A DNA stretch of 64,000 nucleotides from Dendrolimus kikuchii. Its lineage: Eukaryota > Arthropoda > Insecta > Lepidoptera > Lasiocampidae. Below the pieces are notes generated by a model, which was not told where the DNA came from, did not search any database, and saw only the letters and a list, made by a program, of their open reading frames with translations. The position numbers and the translations under genes were made by a program. The stretch is from contig CM034414.1 of assembly GCA_019925095.2 (NCBI GenBank), positions 908,001-972,000 of the forward strand, in the 5' to 3' direction. This document shows, piece after piece, positions 53,999 through 63,931 of the stretch. Position 1 is the stretch's first letter; each line of letters begins with the position of its first letter.

Positions 53999-54898
53999 TT
54001 CAATAGATGGCGCTGTGCCATAATCGAAGATATTTCCATCACGTACAAACAATCTGTAATATTATAAAATTCTAAACATGCCATCTCTGTACATTGAAGC
54101 TATTTAAAAAAAAACTGAAATACACTATATAAATGATGGAGAATCCGATGTAATTTTTTTAAAATTTCTTGTCCGCTTGTCAGCGTCGGGGGTTTTCCTA
54201 CATAGGATGTTAATGATAGAAGTTGCTAGATGTAAGCTGTTTATTGCGAAAAATTACGCCAATGAAATTATTGTGCTTAAGACTTTATGACTGTGCTAGG
54301 TCAGGGGCTCTTTTGCCGATTGACCGCGTACGGTGCTAAACCGCTGACACGGCAATGTACGGCTGTTACTAGCCCGTACAGTCGGCTTGTCTGTTTGTTC
54401 GGGATTCACGTAAAAACTATTGGGCCGATTTCGACACCGTTTTCGCTGATCGACAGCACAATCTCATACTTAAAATCTGCGCTACTTCTTATTCCGGGAA
54501 TCCTGCGGGAATTTTTCTGGGAACGATTTGAATTGGCCACATAAAAAAAAAACAAATTGTATGTAATAAACTATGTGCGGGAGGAGAGTACTAGGAATTT
54601 CCAGGTTACGGGAAGCTGCCAATGTCACCGACTGACACTGGCACGATTGGGCTGGATAATCACCTCGCGGGACTGGAAGTAGTAAAGTCGTATCAAGTGG
54701 CATATTCTAGTTATCTGAAGTCCGAAGAGACGGGGAGGTTACGATAGAAGGAAGGTTATAATGCCTCCCAGGGTGGTGTCAGTTTTCTTGTCAACACGTC
54801 CCTCCGGCATCCCTGAGTAGAGGGGATGGGATACGGAAATTGAGGTAGGGGGAGGAGCAAGTGCTATCAGCGCAAGGTTTCAAGCCACGTAAGCTTAC
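53999..54898. other. Expected location of the GT31 C-terminal exon; not identified
   Basis: The donor at 54898 requires at least one further exon. A minus-strand segment starting after ACTACTTCCAG (about 54664, VPRGDYPAQSCQCQSVTL) is in the right phase and has a Cys...VTL pattern vaguely like GT31 ends, but this is too weak to call. Confidence 0.25.
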
Positions 54899-55047
54899 CC
54901 GTGATATAGATGTCCTCCAAGTGGAAGTAATTCGTCCTCAAAGCGGCTTGATAAAGCGCTTCAGCGGTCGGAGATGACAGCGCGTAGCCTGTCCCGGACA
55001 AATATTTCGGGTATACACGACCACCGTACATATACCGGGGACTATAC
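54899..55047 (-). CDS. GT31 exon E (YLSGTGY, EDIY)
   Basis: Acceptor GTTGTCAG, donor GTAAGC. WYSPRYMYGGRVYPKYLSGT, GYALSSPTAEALY, NYFHLEDIYITG. It holds the conserved Y-P-x-Y-x-S-G-x-G-Y and the E-D motif of GT31. Confidence 0.9.
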
Positions 55048-58000
55048 CTGACAACAATAGTAGATTGTTACGCGAAAGGTGAAAGTGACCTATTTAGGCA
55101 TAGAGGTCGAGTGCCTAAATGGGCCTTTCACCCGAGGTTAACAATCTGATTTTCATTACGAATATGAGGAAAGTAAATTACATACATACATACATAGCTT
55201 CACGCCAGTTCCCTTGCGGGGTAGGCACGAACGTCAGAGCGCCATTTAGGCCCATTCTTATACACCTCACTTGCTTCTTTGACATTCATAACTCTTGTCA
55301 TGCACGCTCGTCTGTACTTAAGGCTCCTGACATTACCCTCCGCTAGTGCACGATCAATTTGACCATGGAAGGTGTGTCGTGGCCTTCCACGACTTCTGCA
55401 TCCATCCACTTTTGCATTGTATATCTGTTTAGTCATTCTTTCATCATTCATTCTTTCCACATGCCCGAAGCGCCAACACCACCGAAAGTAAATTAAAACT
55501 GATTAATTAAAACAAACAACTACTTCTCTAATGAAATCAGGCGTTAAATCTATATCTAAACCTGATGAACTCTTTAAATACGTCACATATGAAACGTCAA
55601 GTAAATTTCTTTTTCTGTGCCATTCTACCAGCCAGTATTATTCTTTTCACTGATAATAGTAAAATACTTAGCTCAAATTTATGTAAATTAAATAATTTAG
55701 TGAAAATTAATTTATAAGTATAATAAATAAATAAATAATCGGCAGACAAACACACATATTGTATATCCCCAAATTAAGCAAGTTACGCTTGTGTTATGGG
55801 TAATATACAACGGACTACTCTGGGGCCGATCCCAGACACCCAGACCATAGTAAATAACGGAGAAAATACATTTCCGAAGTTTACTATACCAGGAATCGAA
55901 CCCGGAGCCTCTGCGTTGCAGTGAGGTAGGCCGGCAAAGGCTTAGCCCGCTCAACCACAGAGGCCGTCAGTATAAAATTATATTACAAAATTGTTGATAT
56001 TTTTTTATTAAAATTTATGCCGCGATTTAATACTGGCTGTATAATAAATGTTGGTACGTGACTCGCATGTATTATCTATGGTTCGCAGTTTTTAAATTTT
56101 TTGACAGGAGTTTTTGGCGGGAACTGAAAGGAGATGTTGTGCTGTGCAGTTTTATTTTCTAAAAATGTGTAAAATCACTCTAAAATGAACAATAGTTGTA
56201 GGATATTGATAGTTCTCGAGTAGTAATTATGTGTTTTGTGAGAAATGTGAACTGTGAACCATCAGGCAACACCAAGCGTACTTTCAGAATATGTAAAATG
56301 AAAAGACACTTGAATTTTACTTGATTTGAATTAAAACTTGATTGATAATTTATTTTTATTTAACCTCCCATCCATTTTAATATTATATAATATTATTTGA
56401 GCTAGGCATGTTTGCTGAAGAGTTTCTTGCGCCGCTTCTTCTCTTCAAACCACAACATGTTGCGAAGCGGTGGTAAATTAGATTAAGATCCCATAGAGTA
56501 AATAATAACCATGAACAAAATTAAAACTAAATAATTAAAATGAACAAGTTGGCGGTAGGCTAAATAAAACTTGAACAACACTCATTGATACTTGATATCT
56601 TCGTCTTCCGTGATCACGGCAACTGAAAATTAGCCGAAACGTCGAAATAATAACCAAATCAAATACCGCGCTGAAAACCGTTAAAACGTAGTTTTATTAT
56701 TAACACCTAGAAATAAGGTTATTGAAATACTCACCACTTGTTGTTAGAGTCGTGTACCGGCCTAGCGCCATATATCAAATCACCAATCAACATATACTCT
56801 CTGGCTTTGGAACTTTTCGTCAATCTACCGTCAAATTCTTTCGATCTGTTCCTCAAATTCTCCATCAAACTCGGCACATTAATATACATGTCATCATCAG
56901 TTTTTAGGATGTAGCGTACTGAAATTAAATAAATTTGGTCAGTGCCTAAAATGGGGGCAATGCTTTGTTTGAGTGCGCTAAGTCTTCGCCGGCCGATCCC
57001 ACTGAAACGCAGAGGTCCCGGGTTCGATTTCGAACTTTCCATTGTTTACTATGGTCTGGGGGTCTCGCATCAGCCCGTTTGGTTCGTTGTATATTGCCCA
57101 TAGCACAAGCGTGACTTGTTTAGCTCGGGGACATACAATGTGTGTTTGTCTGCCAATTTATTGATTTAATATGTATAAATAATGTATGGAAGCGAGAGTT
57201 GGGTATGGAAGAGAGAGCATGAAAGTAGAGTAAACGCGTTCCTAATACCGAAGTAAAAGAGAGAGTTGGTCTGAAAGAGAGTGTCGGGGTGAAGGTAAGG
57301 AAAGGAATGCACGATGAAAGAATGACTAAACAGATATACAATGCAAAAGCGGATGGATGCAGCAGTCGTGGAAGGCCACGACACACCTTCCATGATCAAA
57401 TTGATTGTGTACTAGCAGAAGGTGATGTCAGAAGCCTTAAGAACAGACGCGCGTGCATGACAAGAGCTATGAATGTCAAAGAAGCAAGTGAGGTGTGTAA
57501 GAATAAGCCTAAATGGCGCTCTGTTGTCCGTGCCTACCCCGCAAGGGAACTGGCGTGAAGTTATGTATGTATGTATGTATGTAAATAATCTGAAAAAATA
57601 ACCTACCGTTTTTACTGCAATTATTAGTGATCCATTTCAACATCATTATTGATTTCAATGTCAAATTATTATAGGAATCGATAAAGCCTTCTTGCAATAC
57701 ATCGCCATATTTATCCGCCTCTTCCTTTATTTTTCCCTGAATATCGGTAAAATTCTCCCCACCCGGTAACCCTAATAAAAACACCAACTTAAAATCCGCA
57801 TCGCCACCAACATCTTGTTCATTTTCTTTCATATGAATATGACTAGTCAATTGTGTATTAATTTCAATGCCAGCATTTTGTTGTGATTCCCCAAATTTTT
57901 GAAACAATCTATCATTTTTTAATTTAAATAATACTTTCTCTAAATCAGGATTGTCTTCATAACCTCTAGGCGGTATACGCATCACATTTGACGGGTAATC

Positions 58001-61000
58001 AAATTCATAGTCTGGTAACTCGGTGTTGCCACTTATTTCATTATTCATATCAAACTCTGGCAACATATCATCATCAAACCTTTTCTCTTCTTTCTCATTG
58101 GTGGTGTTAATGAAATTACTTTTTAATGCTTTCGCTAATTCAGGCAAAAGTTGACTAATACTAGATATGTCACGTTTATTCCTTATTACACTAAAATTAT
58201 AATAATTGTACAAGTCATAAGTATAGTTATATTTTTTATATTTGTCTTTTATTTTATTGTACAGTTTTGAGGTTAGGATATAATTTTTATAGCTGCCCCA
58301 TGTTTCTCGGATGGCTGAAATTAAAAAGAAAACACTTTCAATTAACAACGTGCACCGCCGTCCGCGGGTGGACCACGCGTTGTCAACCAGTGAACCGCGC
58401 GTGGTTAACGAGAACACGTCACATTGTTTACTTCTTGTTTATTACTTATTGTACAATCAATACACAGAAACAGCTTAACCCTTTAGCTCACTATTAGCAC
58501 ATGTCTGCGATGAGAGTGCAGATCGCGTTTGTGCACGTGATCGTCAATTGTGTTGTTGTCTCACTCTGTTCATATAGGAGTTGTATGATTTGTATGAAAT
58601 GGGTATATTTTCTTGGTATATTCCGAGATAGTGATAGTGTTAGTCTTGCGGCTTTTTGGTATATCGATAATTGTCTTAAGGGTTAAAATTAGGCACAAAT
58701 GGCGGTCTTATCGCTGACAGCGACCTCCTCCAGACAACCTTGGGGTGGAGAGAGAAATATGCCACAAAAGCCTGGGCAGAGTTTGCTGCATAATACTTTT
58801 AAAAATGTTACATATTTTATACTAGCGACACCGACAGACGTTGTCCTGCTCTGAAAAAATAAAAAAAATCTAGGACGCGATACCAGCGCCATCTACCGGT
58901 TCCAATTGTGGATTTAAACCATCCGGGGACCCACTCAACACACACAAAAACAAAATCACCAAAATCGCTCCAGGTGATTAGGAGGATTCTAGAACCCAAT
59001 CTCAGCGCCACCTACCGGTTCTAATTGCGAATCTAAACCATCCGCGAACCCATTCAAACAAAAAAAAACCAAAATCGCTCCAAGTGATTAGGAGGATTCT
59101 AGTACCCGATCACAGCGCCACCTACCGGTTCTAATTGCGAATCTAAACCATCCGCGAACCCACTCAAACACATAAAAACAAAATCACCAAAATCGCTCCA
59201 AGTGATTAGGAGGATTCTAGAACCCGATCTCAGCGCCACCTACCGGTTCTAATTGCGAATCTAAACCATCCGGGAACCCACACAAAAACAAAATCGCTCC
59301 AGGTGATTAGAAGGATTCTAGTACCCGATCACAGCGCCACCTACCGGTTCTAATTACGAATCTAAACCATCCGCGAACCCACTCAAACACATAAAAACAA
59401 AATCACCAAAATCGCTCCAGGTGATTAGGAGGATTCTAGTACCCGATCACAGCGCCACCTACCGGTTCTTATTGCGAATCTAAACCATCCGCGAACCCAC
59501 TCAAACACATAACAACAAAATCACCAAAATCGCTCCAAGTGATTAGGAGGGTTCTAGAACCCGATCTCAGCGCCACCTACCGGTTCCAACGGGATAAAAA
59601 GTATCCTATGTCCGTCTCCTGGTTCTAAGCTACCTCCCCACCAATTTTCAGCCAAATCGGTACAGCCGTTCTTGAGTTACAAATAGCGTAAATGACACGT
59701 CTTTCTTTTATATATATAGATATTAATACTGTTACGACCTAGGTGCCGACAAAGACAAATTCACACTTGGAGCCCCGTAGAAGCATATTTTATTACCTTT
59801 TCGGCATTTGGACTTCTTTTGTTTACTTTGTGTTTAAAATTTGTGATTAGAAAAACAGCCCATTGTGTATTGTAATCTTTTATGGCAGTCATTAGCCAGG
59901 TGTGATTCTAGGAAATTCGGTCCACGCGGCCGAGCAGACATATTGCATTTGTACAGTATAAATCAATGCCCCAATTGAGAGATGAGGCAGTCTAGCGATA
60001 ACCACGAGCGCAGCAAGACATGTGTACTACATTCGATAATCTATTTAGTGACGGACTTTGCGTGTTTTATGGAATTACGATCTTTTGCATTACGTTTGGC
60101 TTTGTTGTGTTCGGTTCTATTTGTACCTGTGTTATATTAGGTTGGGGAAAAAGTTTCTTCGCATTTTATATAAAAATTAATTAAAAACCAAACCAAACAG
60201 CTCCTCAGAGCACTCCCTATTGTACAAACGGTAGAACGCACTTAGAGCGCCATTATCCGTGCAGGAACGGAGAAAGAATACAATTTCCTGCGGCCTGGCG
60301 GCCTGTCGTAAGTGGCGACAAAACAACCCACAGCCAGGTGGTAGGGCATTTGCCCGACTGGATGGCTACCACCCCTGGTCTAAACTATGCCGCCATAACA
60401 ACCTTGAGTTGTATTCCGGCATTAGTGAGCAGGTTCCAGTCTCCCTTAAGAGAGCCGCAGCGCATTTGTAGCACCTTTGCTGTTGCAAATGTCCATAGGC
60501 GATGGTAACCGCTTTCCATCAAGCGGGCCGTCTGCCTGTCTGCTGAACTCCTGCAATAAATGCCTCAAATATCCACTTACACTTACCCTCCTTTTTCCAA
60601 CCAGACCCCCCCCCCCCCCCGTCATCCAAAAACACCTTAGTAGCAATATTTATTTACCCTAAATAGCAAGTAGTAATATAAATAAGTACAAAATGTATAA
60701 AAAGAAACCACTCGCGCAAATCTCGTTCGCCTGAGCCTAAACGAGTTAAACCACCTTCGTCTTCTTCCTGTTAATAGTGGCTATGACCTGATTCTTCTAT
60801 CATGTTCTCGACTCACCTCTACGTTCTTCGAAGTTCTCAGTCGAAGAGCAAACAACGATCAAGAGGAACAAATTATTGTCTTTCAAGCACACGTCCTTCG
60901 GGTCGATGACGGTGGTCACGTTGTTAGGCCGCACATATATTTTAGTATCGCGATTTGTATGAACCGACCAGCCTGTTACGAGCCCTGGAACATTAATGAA

Positions 61001-61638
61001 TATGTCGGTATTTGTAAAAACAAGGTTTAAGTGAAACCTTTTAGTTTTTCATGTTTAAGAACTCCAAAGGACAGCTCAAAAAAAAATATTTTTTTTCAAA
61101 AATCGCCAAAAGCCGATTTTTTTTCTCGTTACGATATAACTTTATAGACCAAAAAATAAAAAGTTTCTGAAAGGTTCAGTCCAAAATTTGAATTTTAAAA
61201 GGTCGTTCATATATTTTTTTTTAATTTACTAATATTCGTAATTTTATTGTTAAAATTCGCAGAATATACAGTTTGTCGTATATAAATTAGCAGTCACACT
61301 TACCTTTAGCTGTAACATAAACCTTTAGCCGTAACACAAACCTTTAGCCGTAACACATACCTTTAGCCGTAACACAAACCTTTAGCCGTAACACAAACCT
61401 TTAGCCGTAACACAAACCTTTAGCCGTAACACATACCTTTAGTCGTAACACATGCCTTTAGCCGTAACACTTACCTTTAGGAATCTGATCATTAGCCTTA
61501 TTATATACAGGTATGTAGAGGACGACGCACAGCAATATCATCGCCGTGCAGAACATGAATGACTTCGCCAAGAATGTGCATGTTGAACGGCGGTCGCGCT
61601 CTTTCTCGTCACGAATGTATGGCGCGTAGCGGCGATGC
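54899..61638 (-). CDS. Beta-1,3-galactosyltransferase-like (GT31) gene, 5 exons seen
   Basis: Exons in order 61475-61638, 60817-60984, 57607-58314, 56735-56918, 54899-55047; all GT-AG and phases fit. The protein is type II: basic cytosolic start, then a membrane anchor (SFMFCTAMILLCVVLYIPVY), a short stem, then GT31 motifs: LFLLIVVCSSTENFEERRAI, RETWGS, FKLVFLLGLPGG, SIMMLKWITNNC, the DDD metal site in YILKTDDDMYINV, YPKYLSGTGYALS and HLEDIYITG. So a Golgi enzyme transferring a sugar (galactose or GlcNAc) in beta-1,3 linkage. About 168 residues, acidic and low-complexity, separate RETWG from FLLG, where family members usually have 10-20. The N-terminal exon (2 bases missing before 61638) and the C-terminal end are not found. 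Confidence 0.88.
55169..55495 (-). mobile_element. RTE-like LINE 3' fragment with 12-bp TSD
   Basis: GAAAGTAAATTA at 55169-55180 and 55484-55495 surrounds 303 bp: a (CATA)n tail, then the antisense C-terminal coding region ([20 protein letters not shown]). It lies in the GT31 intron. Confidence 0.85.
55735..55970 (-). mobile_element. tRNA-derived SINE (family E), best copy
   Basis: Minus strand: GCCTCTGTGGTTGAGCGGGC (A-box), CTCCGGGTTCGATTCCTGG (B-box), then TTTACTATGGTCTGGGTGTC, TTGTATATTACCCATAACAC, GTGTGTTTGTCTGCCGATTA and an (ATTT)n end. The tRNA-like head lacks a proper acceptor stem, so this is a SINE, not a tRNA gene. Confidence 0.75.
56105..56260 (+). mobile_element. SINE-like family B, 3'-truncated
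   Basis: GAGTTTTTGGCGGGAACTGA to TGTGAGAAATGTGAACTGTG. Confidence 0.68.
56261..56480. repeat. LINE-like tail sequence
   Basis: TTGATTTGAATTAAAACTTG, GCGCCGCTTCTTCTCTTCAA, ATGTTGCGAAGCGGTGG; resembles the module at 39300-39360 (CGCTTCGCAACGTGTTATTG, AAGAAGCGGCAAG) in the opposite sense. Confidence 0.45.
56735..56918 (-). CDS. GT31 exon D (DDD motif)
   Basis: Acceptor AATTTCAG, donor GTGAGT. RYILKTDDDMYINVPSLMEN, GDLIYGARPVHDSNNKW. The DDD is the family's metal/UDP-sugar binding motif. Confidence 0.92.
56965..57168 (+). mobile_element. tRNA-derived SINE (family E), copy 3
   Basis: GTGCGCTAAGTCTTCGCCGG, GTCCCGGGTTCGATTTCG, TTTACTATGGTCTGGGGGTC, TGTGTGTTTGTCTGCCAATT. It starts about 50 bases upstream of GT31 exon D, in its intron. 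Confidence 0.68.
57176..57589 (+). mobile_element. RTE-like LINE, internally deleted
   Basis: YGSESWVWKREHESRV at the start, a deletion, then [20 protein letters not shown] through [14 protein letters not shown] and (ATGT)n. Flanking TAAATAAT on both sides. It ends about 20 bases from GT31 exon C. Confidence 0.78.
57607..58314 (-). CDS. GT31 exon C with long acidic insertion
   Basis: Acceptor TAATTTCAG, donor GTAGGT. It begins AIRETWGSYKNY and ends LKWITNNCSKN. Between RETWG and FKLVFLLG lie about 168 residues rich in Asn, Lys, Asp and Glu (EKEEKRFDDDMLPEFDMNNE) with several Tyr-rich and N-glycosylation-like sites. The exon stays open across 708 bp, so the insertion appears to be translated. 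Confidence 0.9.
58884..59590. repeat. About 118-bp tandem array, 6 units
   Basis: CAGCGCCACCTACCGGTTCT begins units at about 58884, 59003, 59114, 59232, 59333, 59451 and 59569 (spacings 119, 111, 118, 101, 118, 118), with GATTAGGAGGATTCTAG and AACCATCCGCGAACCCACTC inside. It is followed by a GGGATAAAAAGTATCCTATG tail to 59725 with AGCCAAATCGGTACAGCC, as at 32160-32340. It lies in the GT31 intron between exons B and C. Confidence 0.88.
59730..60136 (+). mobile_element. Truncated solo LTR of the 26473 family
   Basis: Starts TGTTACGACCTAGGTGCCGA and runs to TTTGTACCTGTGTTATA, where a mariner terminus begins; the last about 70 bp of the LTR are missing. Confidence 0.75.
60137..60170 (+). mobile_element. 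Mariner terminal repeat remnant
   Basis: TTAGGTTGGGGAAAAAGTTT, CTTCGCAT: the same terminus as the mariner at 10082, inserted after a TA inside the LTR. No transposase follows. Confidence 0.75.
60251..60560 (+). mobile_element. SINE-like family A, full-length
   Basis: ATCCGTGCAGGAACGGAGAA to GCTGAACTCCTGCAATAAAT; intact ends, almost no A-tail. It lies in the GT31 intron. Confidence 0.76.
60606..60620. repeat. Poly-C run (15)
   Basis: Fifteen consecutive C; a likely sequencing-unstable site. Confidence 0.9.
60817..60984 (-). CDS. GT31 exon B (VVCSSTENFEERR)
   Basis: Acceptor GTTCCAG, donor GTGAGT. LVTGWSVHTNRDTKIYVRPN, LFLLIVVCSSTENFEERR, the first GT31 strand and the N-terminal side of the nucleotide site. 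Confidence 0.9.
61302..61480 (-). repeat. 19-bp minisatellite made of the GT31 exon A splice-donor junction
   Basis: CCTTTAG (plus strand) recurs at exactly 19-bp steps: 61302, 61321, 61340, 61359, 61378, 61397, 61416, 61435, 61454, 61473. The minus-strand unit is CTAAAGGTNNGTGTTACGG. The last (61473) is the true exon A end CTAAAG|GTAAGTG. Nine of ten keep AGGT; the most distal unit is again a strong CTAAAG|GTAAGTG. Continuing past the exon gives TAA after 14 intronic bases. Confidence 0.92.
61475..61638 (-). CDS. GT31 exon A (membrane anchor)
   Basis: Acceptor GCTCGCAG, donor GTAAGT. HRRYAPYIRDEKERDRRSTC then FLAKSFMFCTAMILLCVVLY, KANDQIPK. Positive-inside residues before one hydrophobic segment fit a type II Golgi anchor. 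The frame is open upstream of the acceptor but without ATG, so an upstream start exon is likely. Confidence 0.8.
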
Positions 61639-61680
61639 CTGCGAGCAAAATTAAACACGTTGCGAAACTGCAGCAAGATA

Positions 61681-62572
61681 GTGTATGTCGAGCTTCATAT
61701 CACCCGTCGCCAGTCATCAATTAGTCCACTATTGTCGCCCCCCTGGTCAACAGCATTAGATTCAATCTCCTCTCATGGCAAATCCAGCTGAGGTACAACT
61801 AGGGAGCAGCTGGCCCCTGGGCTCGACCACCATGCGTCCATTTAATCCAGTCTCTCCTTCAACACTGAGAGTTGCAAATATGCATAGGCGACGGTAAGAA
61901 CTTTCTTAGTCGTCGTCATGCGAGGGAATTTGCCTTAATCACCGCACTGGGCAAGCATGCTAGTGACAGCATTTTTTTTTTTTTTTTAGCCAGGGGAAAT
62001 CCGCTTGAGGACCATAAGCCGCGACAAGGGCAGAACCTTGGGGGGATAATTCGCGACCCGTGTGTAGGATTCGCCAGATCGAGGGTGGCACCAGCATGCC
62101 CAGTCAGAACTGGTGCCATGCTGTTGCCACCCCTGGGTGTTCCGTCCTTCGCCTTATTCCAGGGCTACGGGTATATGACCTAGCCTCTCCGCGGCCCTGG
62201 CAGGTGCTAGTGACAGCAGGGCCAACTATTTATAATGGAAGCACTGCTGAAAGCTACCAGTCTGTGGATTATTCCGTTGGCTTGGCAATCGGTCGTCATT
62301 GCCTCATCGGCAAATTGCAAAGCGCACCACGTGCAGATGACGGTTGGGGTTGTTAGGTGGTATATCGCTTCCCCCTTACGCCCCTAGCCTGTTTACTACC
62401 AATAAAAAAATATATACTTGGTAATTACCGCCATTATGAGCTCCATTTATGAGAGCTAGTAAATGTACATTATGGTTCAAATAAACGTATGATACATGCC
62501 GGTTTCCCATGGGGGTAGGCAGAGACATTAGATCTCAATTGCGACGATCCTGACAAACAACTTTCACTTCAT
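61681..62572. other. No gene assigned; GC-richer repeat-like segment at 61990-62400
   Basis: A poly-T at 61972-61986 is followed by AGCCAGGGGAAATCCGCTTG, ACTGGTGCCATGCTGTTGCC, like the antisense 3' part of an insect LINE. A short family A piece (GTTGCAAATATGCATAGGCG) is at about 61870. No single frame is convincing. Confidence 0.35.
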
Positions 62573-62878
62573 CTATCCGTGCAGGAACGGAGAAAGAATA
62601 CAATTTCCTGCGGCCGGGCGGCCTGTCGTAAGAGGCGACAAAACGACCCACAGCCAGGTGGTAGGGTATTTGCCCGACTGGATGGTTACCACCCCTAGTC
62701 TAAAGTATGTCGCCATAACAACCTTGAGTTGTGTTCCGGCATTAGTGACCAGGTTCCAGTTTCCCTTAAGAGAGCAGCAGCGCATTTGGTGTTGCAAATG
62801 TCCATAGGCGATGGTAACCGCTTTCTATCGAGTGGGCCGTCTGCCTGTCAGCTGAACTCCAGCAATAAAAAAAAAAAA
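62573..62878 (+). mobile_element. SINE-like family A, full-length
   Basis: TATCCGTGCAGGAACGGAGA to GCTGAACTCCAGCAATAAAA with an A-run of 11-12. Confidence 0.78.
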
Positions 62879-63127
62879 CTACTTTCATTAACCTCTTCAT
62901 ACATGCACGTTTATTTGAGATGCTCTTTACCTGACCTCGTTTTAACACTTCTGCTATTTGATCATGATTTGACGTCGTGGTCTACCGGTATTTTCATCCA
63001 TTCTCTCTTCATGTCCAAACCACCTTAACATTCCTTTATCAACTCTTGTTGTTACATTTTCTTTTAATCCACATCGCTCCCTTATTACACACTATTCCGT
63101 ATCATATTGTTACGAATTTGTAGGCTG

Positions 63128-63410
63128 TAAATTTGAAAATACATACATACATACATAACTTCACGCCAGTTCCCTTGCGGGGTAGGCACGAACAACAGAG
63201 CGCCATTTAGGCCCATTCTTACAAACCTCACTTGCTTCTTTGACATTCATAACTCTTGTCATGCACACTCGTCTGTTCTTAAGGCTCCTGACATCACCCT
63301 CCGCTAGTACACGATCAATTTGATCATGGAAGGTGTGTCGTGGCCTTCCACGACTTCTGCATCCATCCACTTTTGCATTGTATATCTGAAAATTAAATAA
63401 ATTTGAAAAT
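63128..63410 (-). mobile_element. RTE-like LINE 3' fragment with 13-bp TSD
   Basis: TAAATTTGAAAAT at 63128-63140 and 63398-63410 bracket about 257 bp: a (CATA)n tail, antisense RAYPARELA...[15 protein letters not shown]. Confidence 0.83.
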
Positions 63411-63931
63411 GCCGTTGGAAATATCACAAAATTTATTATAAGTACACACACCTAGTTTACAGTTCTTACAAGTCTGCCCCCGAATACAATAAAACCAAAC
63501 CGTAGGGCAGAAAATCGTTATCACATAAATCGCGCAAAAGTTCGTCGTTATAAGATACTCGCTCCGAAAGTACAGTAGGTAACGCCTCGTTCGCAGTTAG
63601 AACACGACTGGCGCATTTCCCGACTGCCCGACCCTCATTCATTTGTAAATAAAACGTGGTCTCCTAGCATCATGCCGCCCACTGGTTCTTAAAATCGATA
63701 GAACGAAACGATCGTCAGCTTAACAGCTTCCAAGAATTCGCATGAAATACCAACATAGAAAAGAAGGTTTTATGACGTCTTAGAGCGGCGTGAATAATAG
63801 ATCACTCAAATTTAAACGGGAAATAAGACACCTGCAAAGGATTAGTGTCGGCTTGCAACAATATCATTCATGCTTACTTCACATATACTTCTCAAAGCTC
63901 GCATTTCAACTGCGTTTATTTTTTTTTCTTT
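63411..63931. other. No feature recognised
   Basis: No exon with GT31 or AKR character found; the start exon of the GT31 gene could lie here or beyond the window. Confidence 0.35.

Noticed and set aside
54482..54703. Candidate GT31 last exon (VPRGDYPAQSCQCQSVTL)
   Set aside because: Phase fits and an acceptor precedes it, but similarity to GT31 C-termini is too weak to annotate as an exon.
55900..55970. Possible tRNA gene on the minus strand (GTGGTTGAGCGGGC, GGGTTCGATTCC)
   Set aside because: Part of SINE family E with copies at 34868 and 56965; no matching acceptor stem.
61980..62360. Possible coding gene in GC-richer sequence
   Set aside because: Frames are short and overlap in several phases, a poly-T precedes them and the text resembles antisense LINE sequence; no domain recognised.
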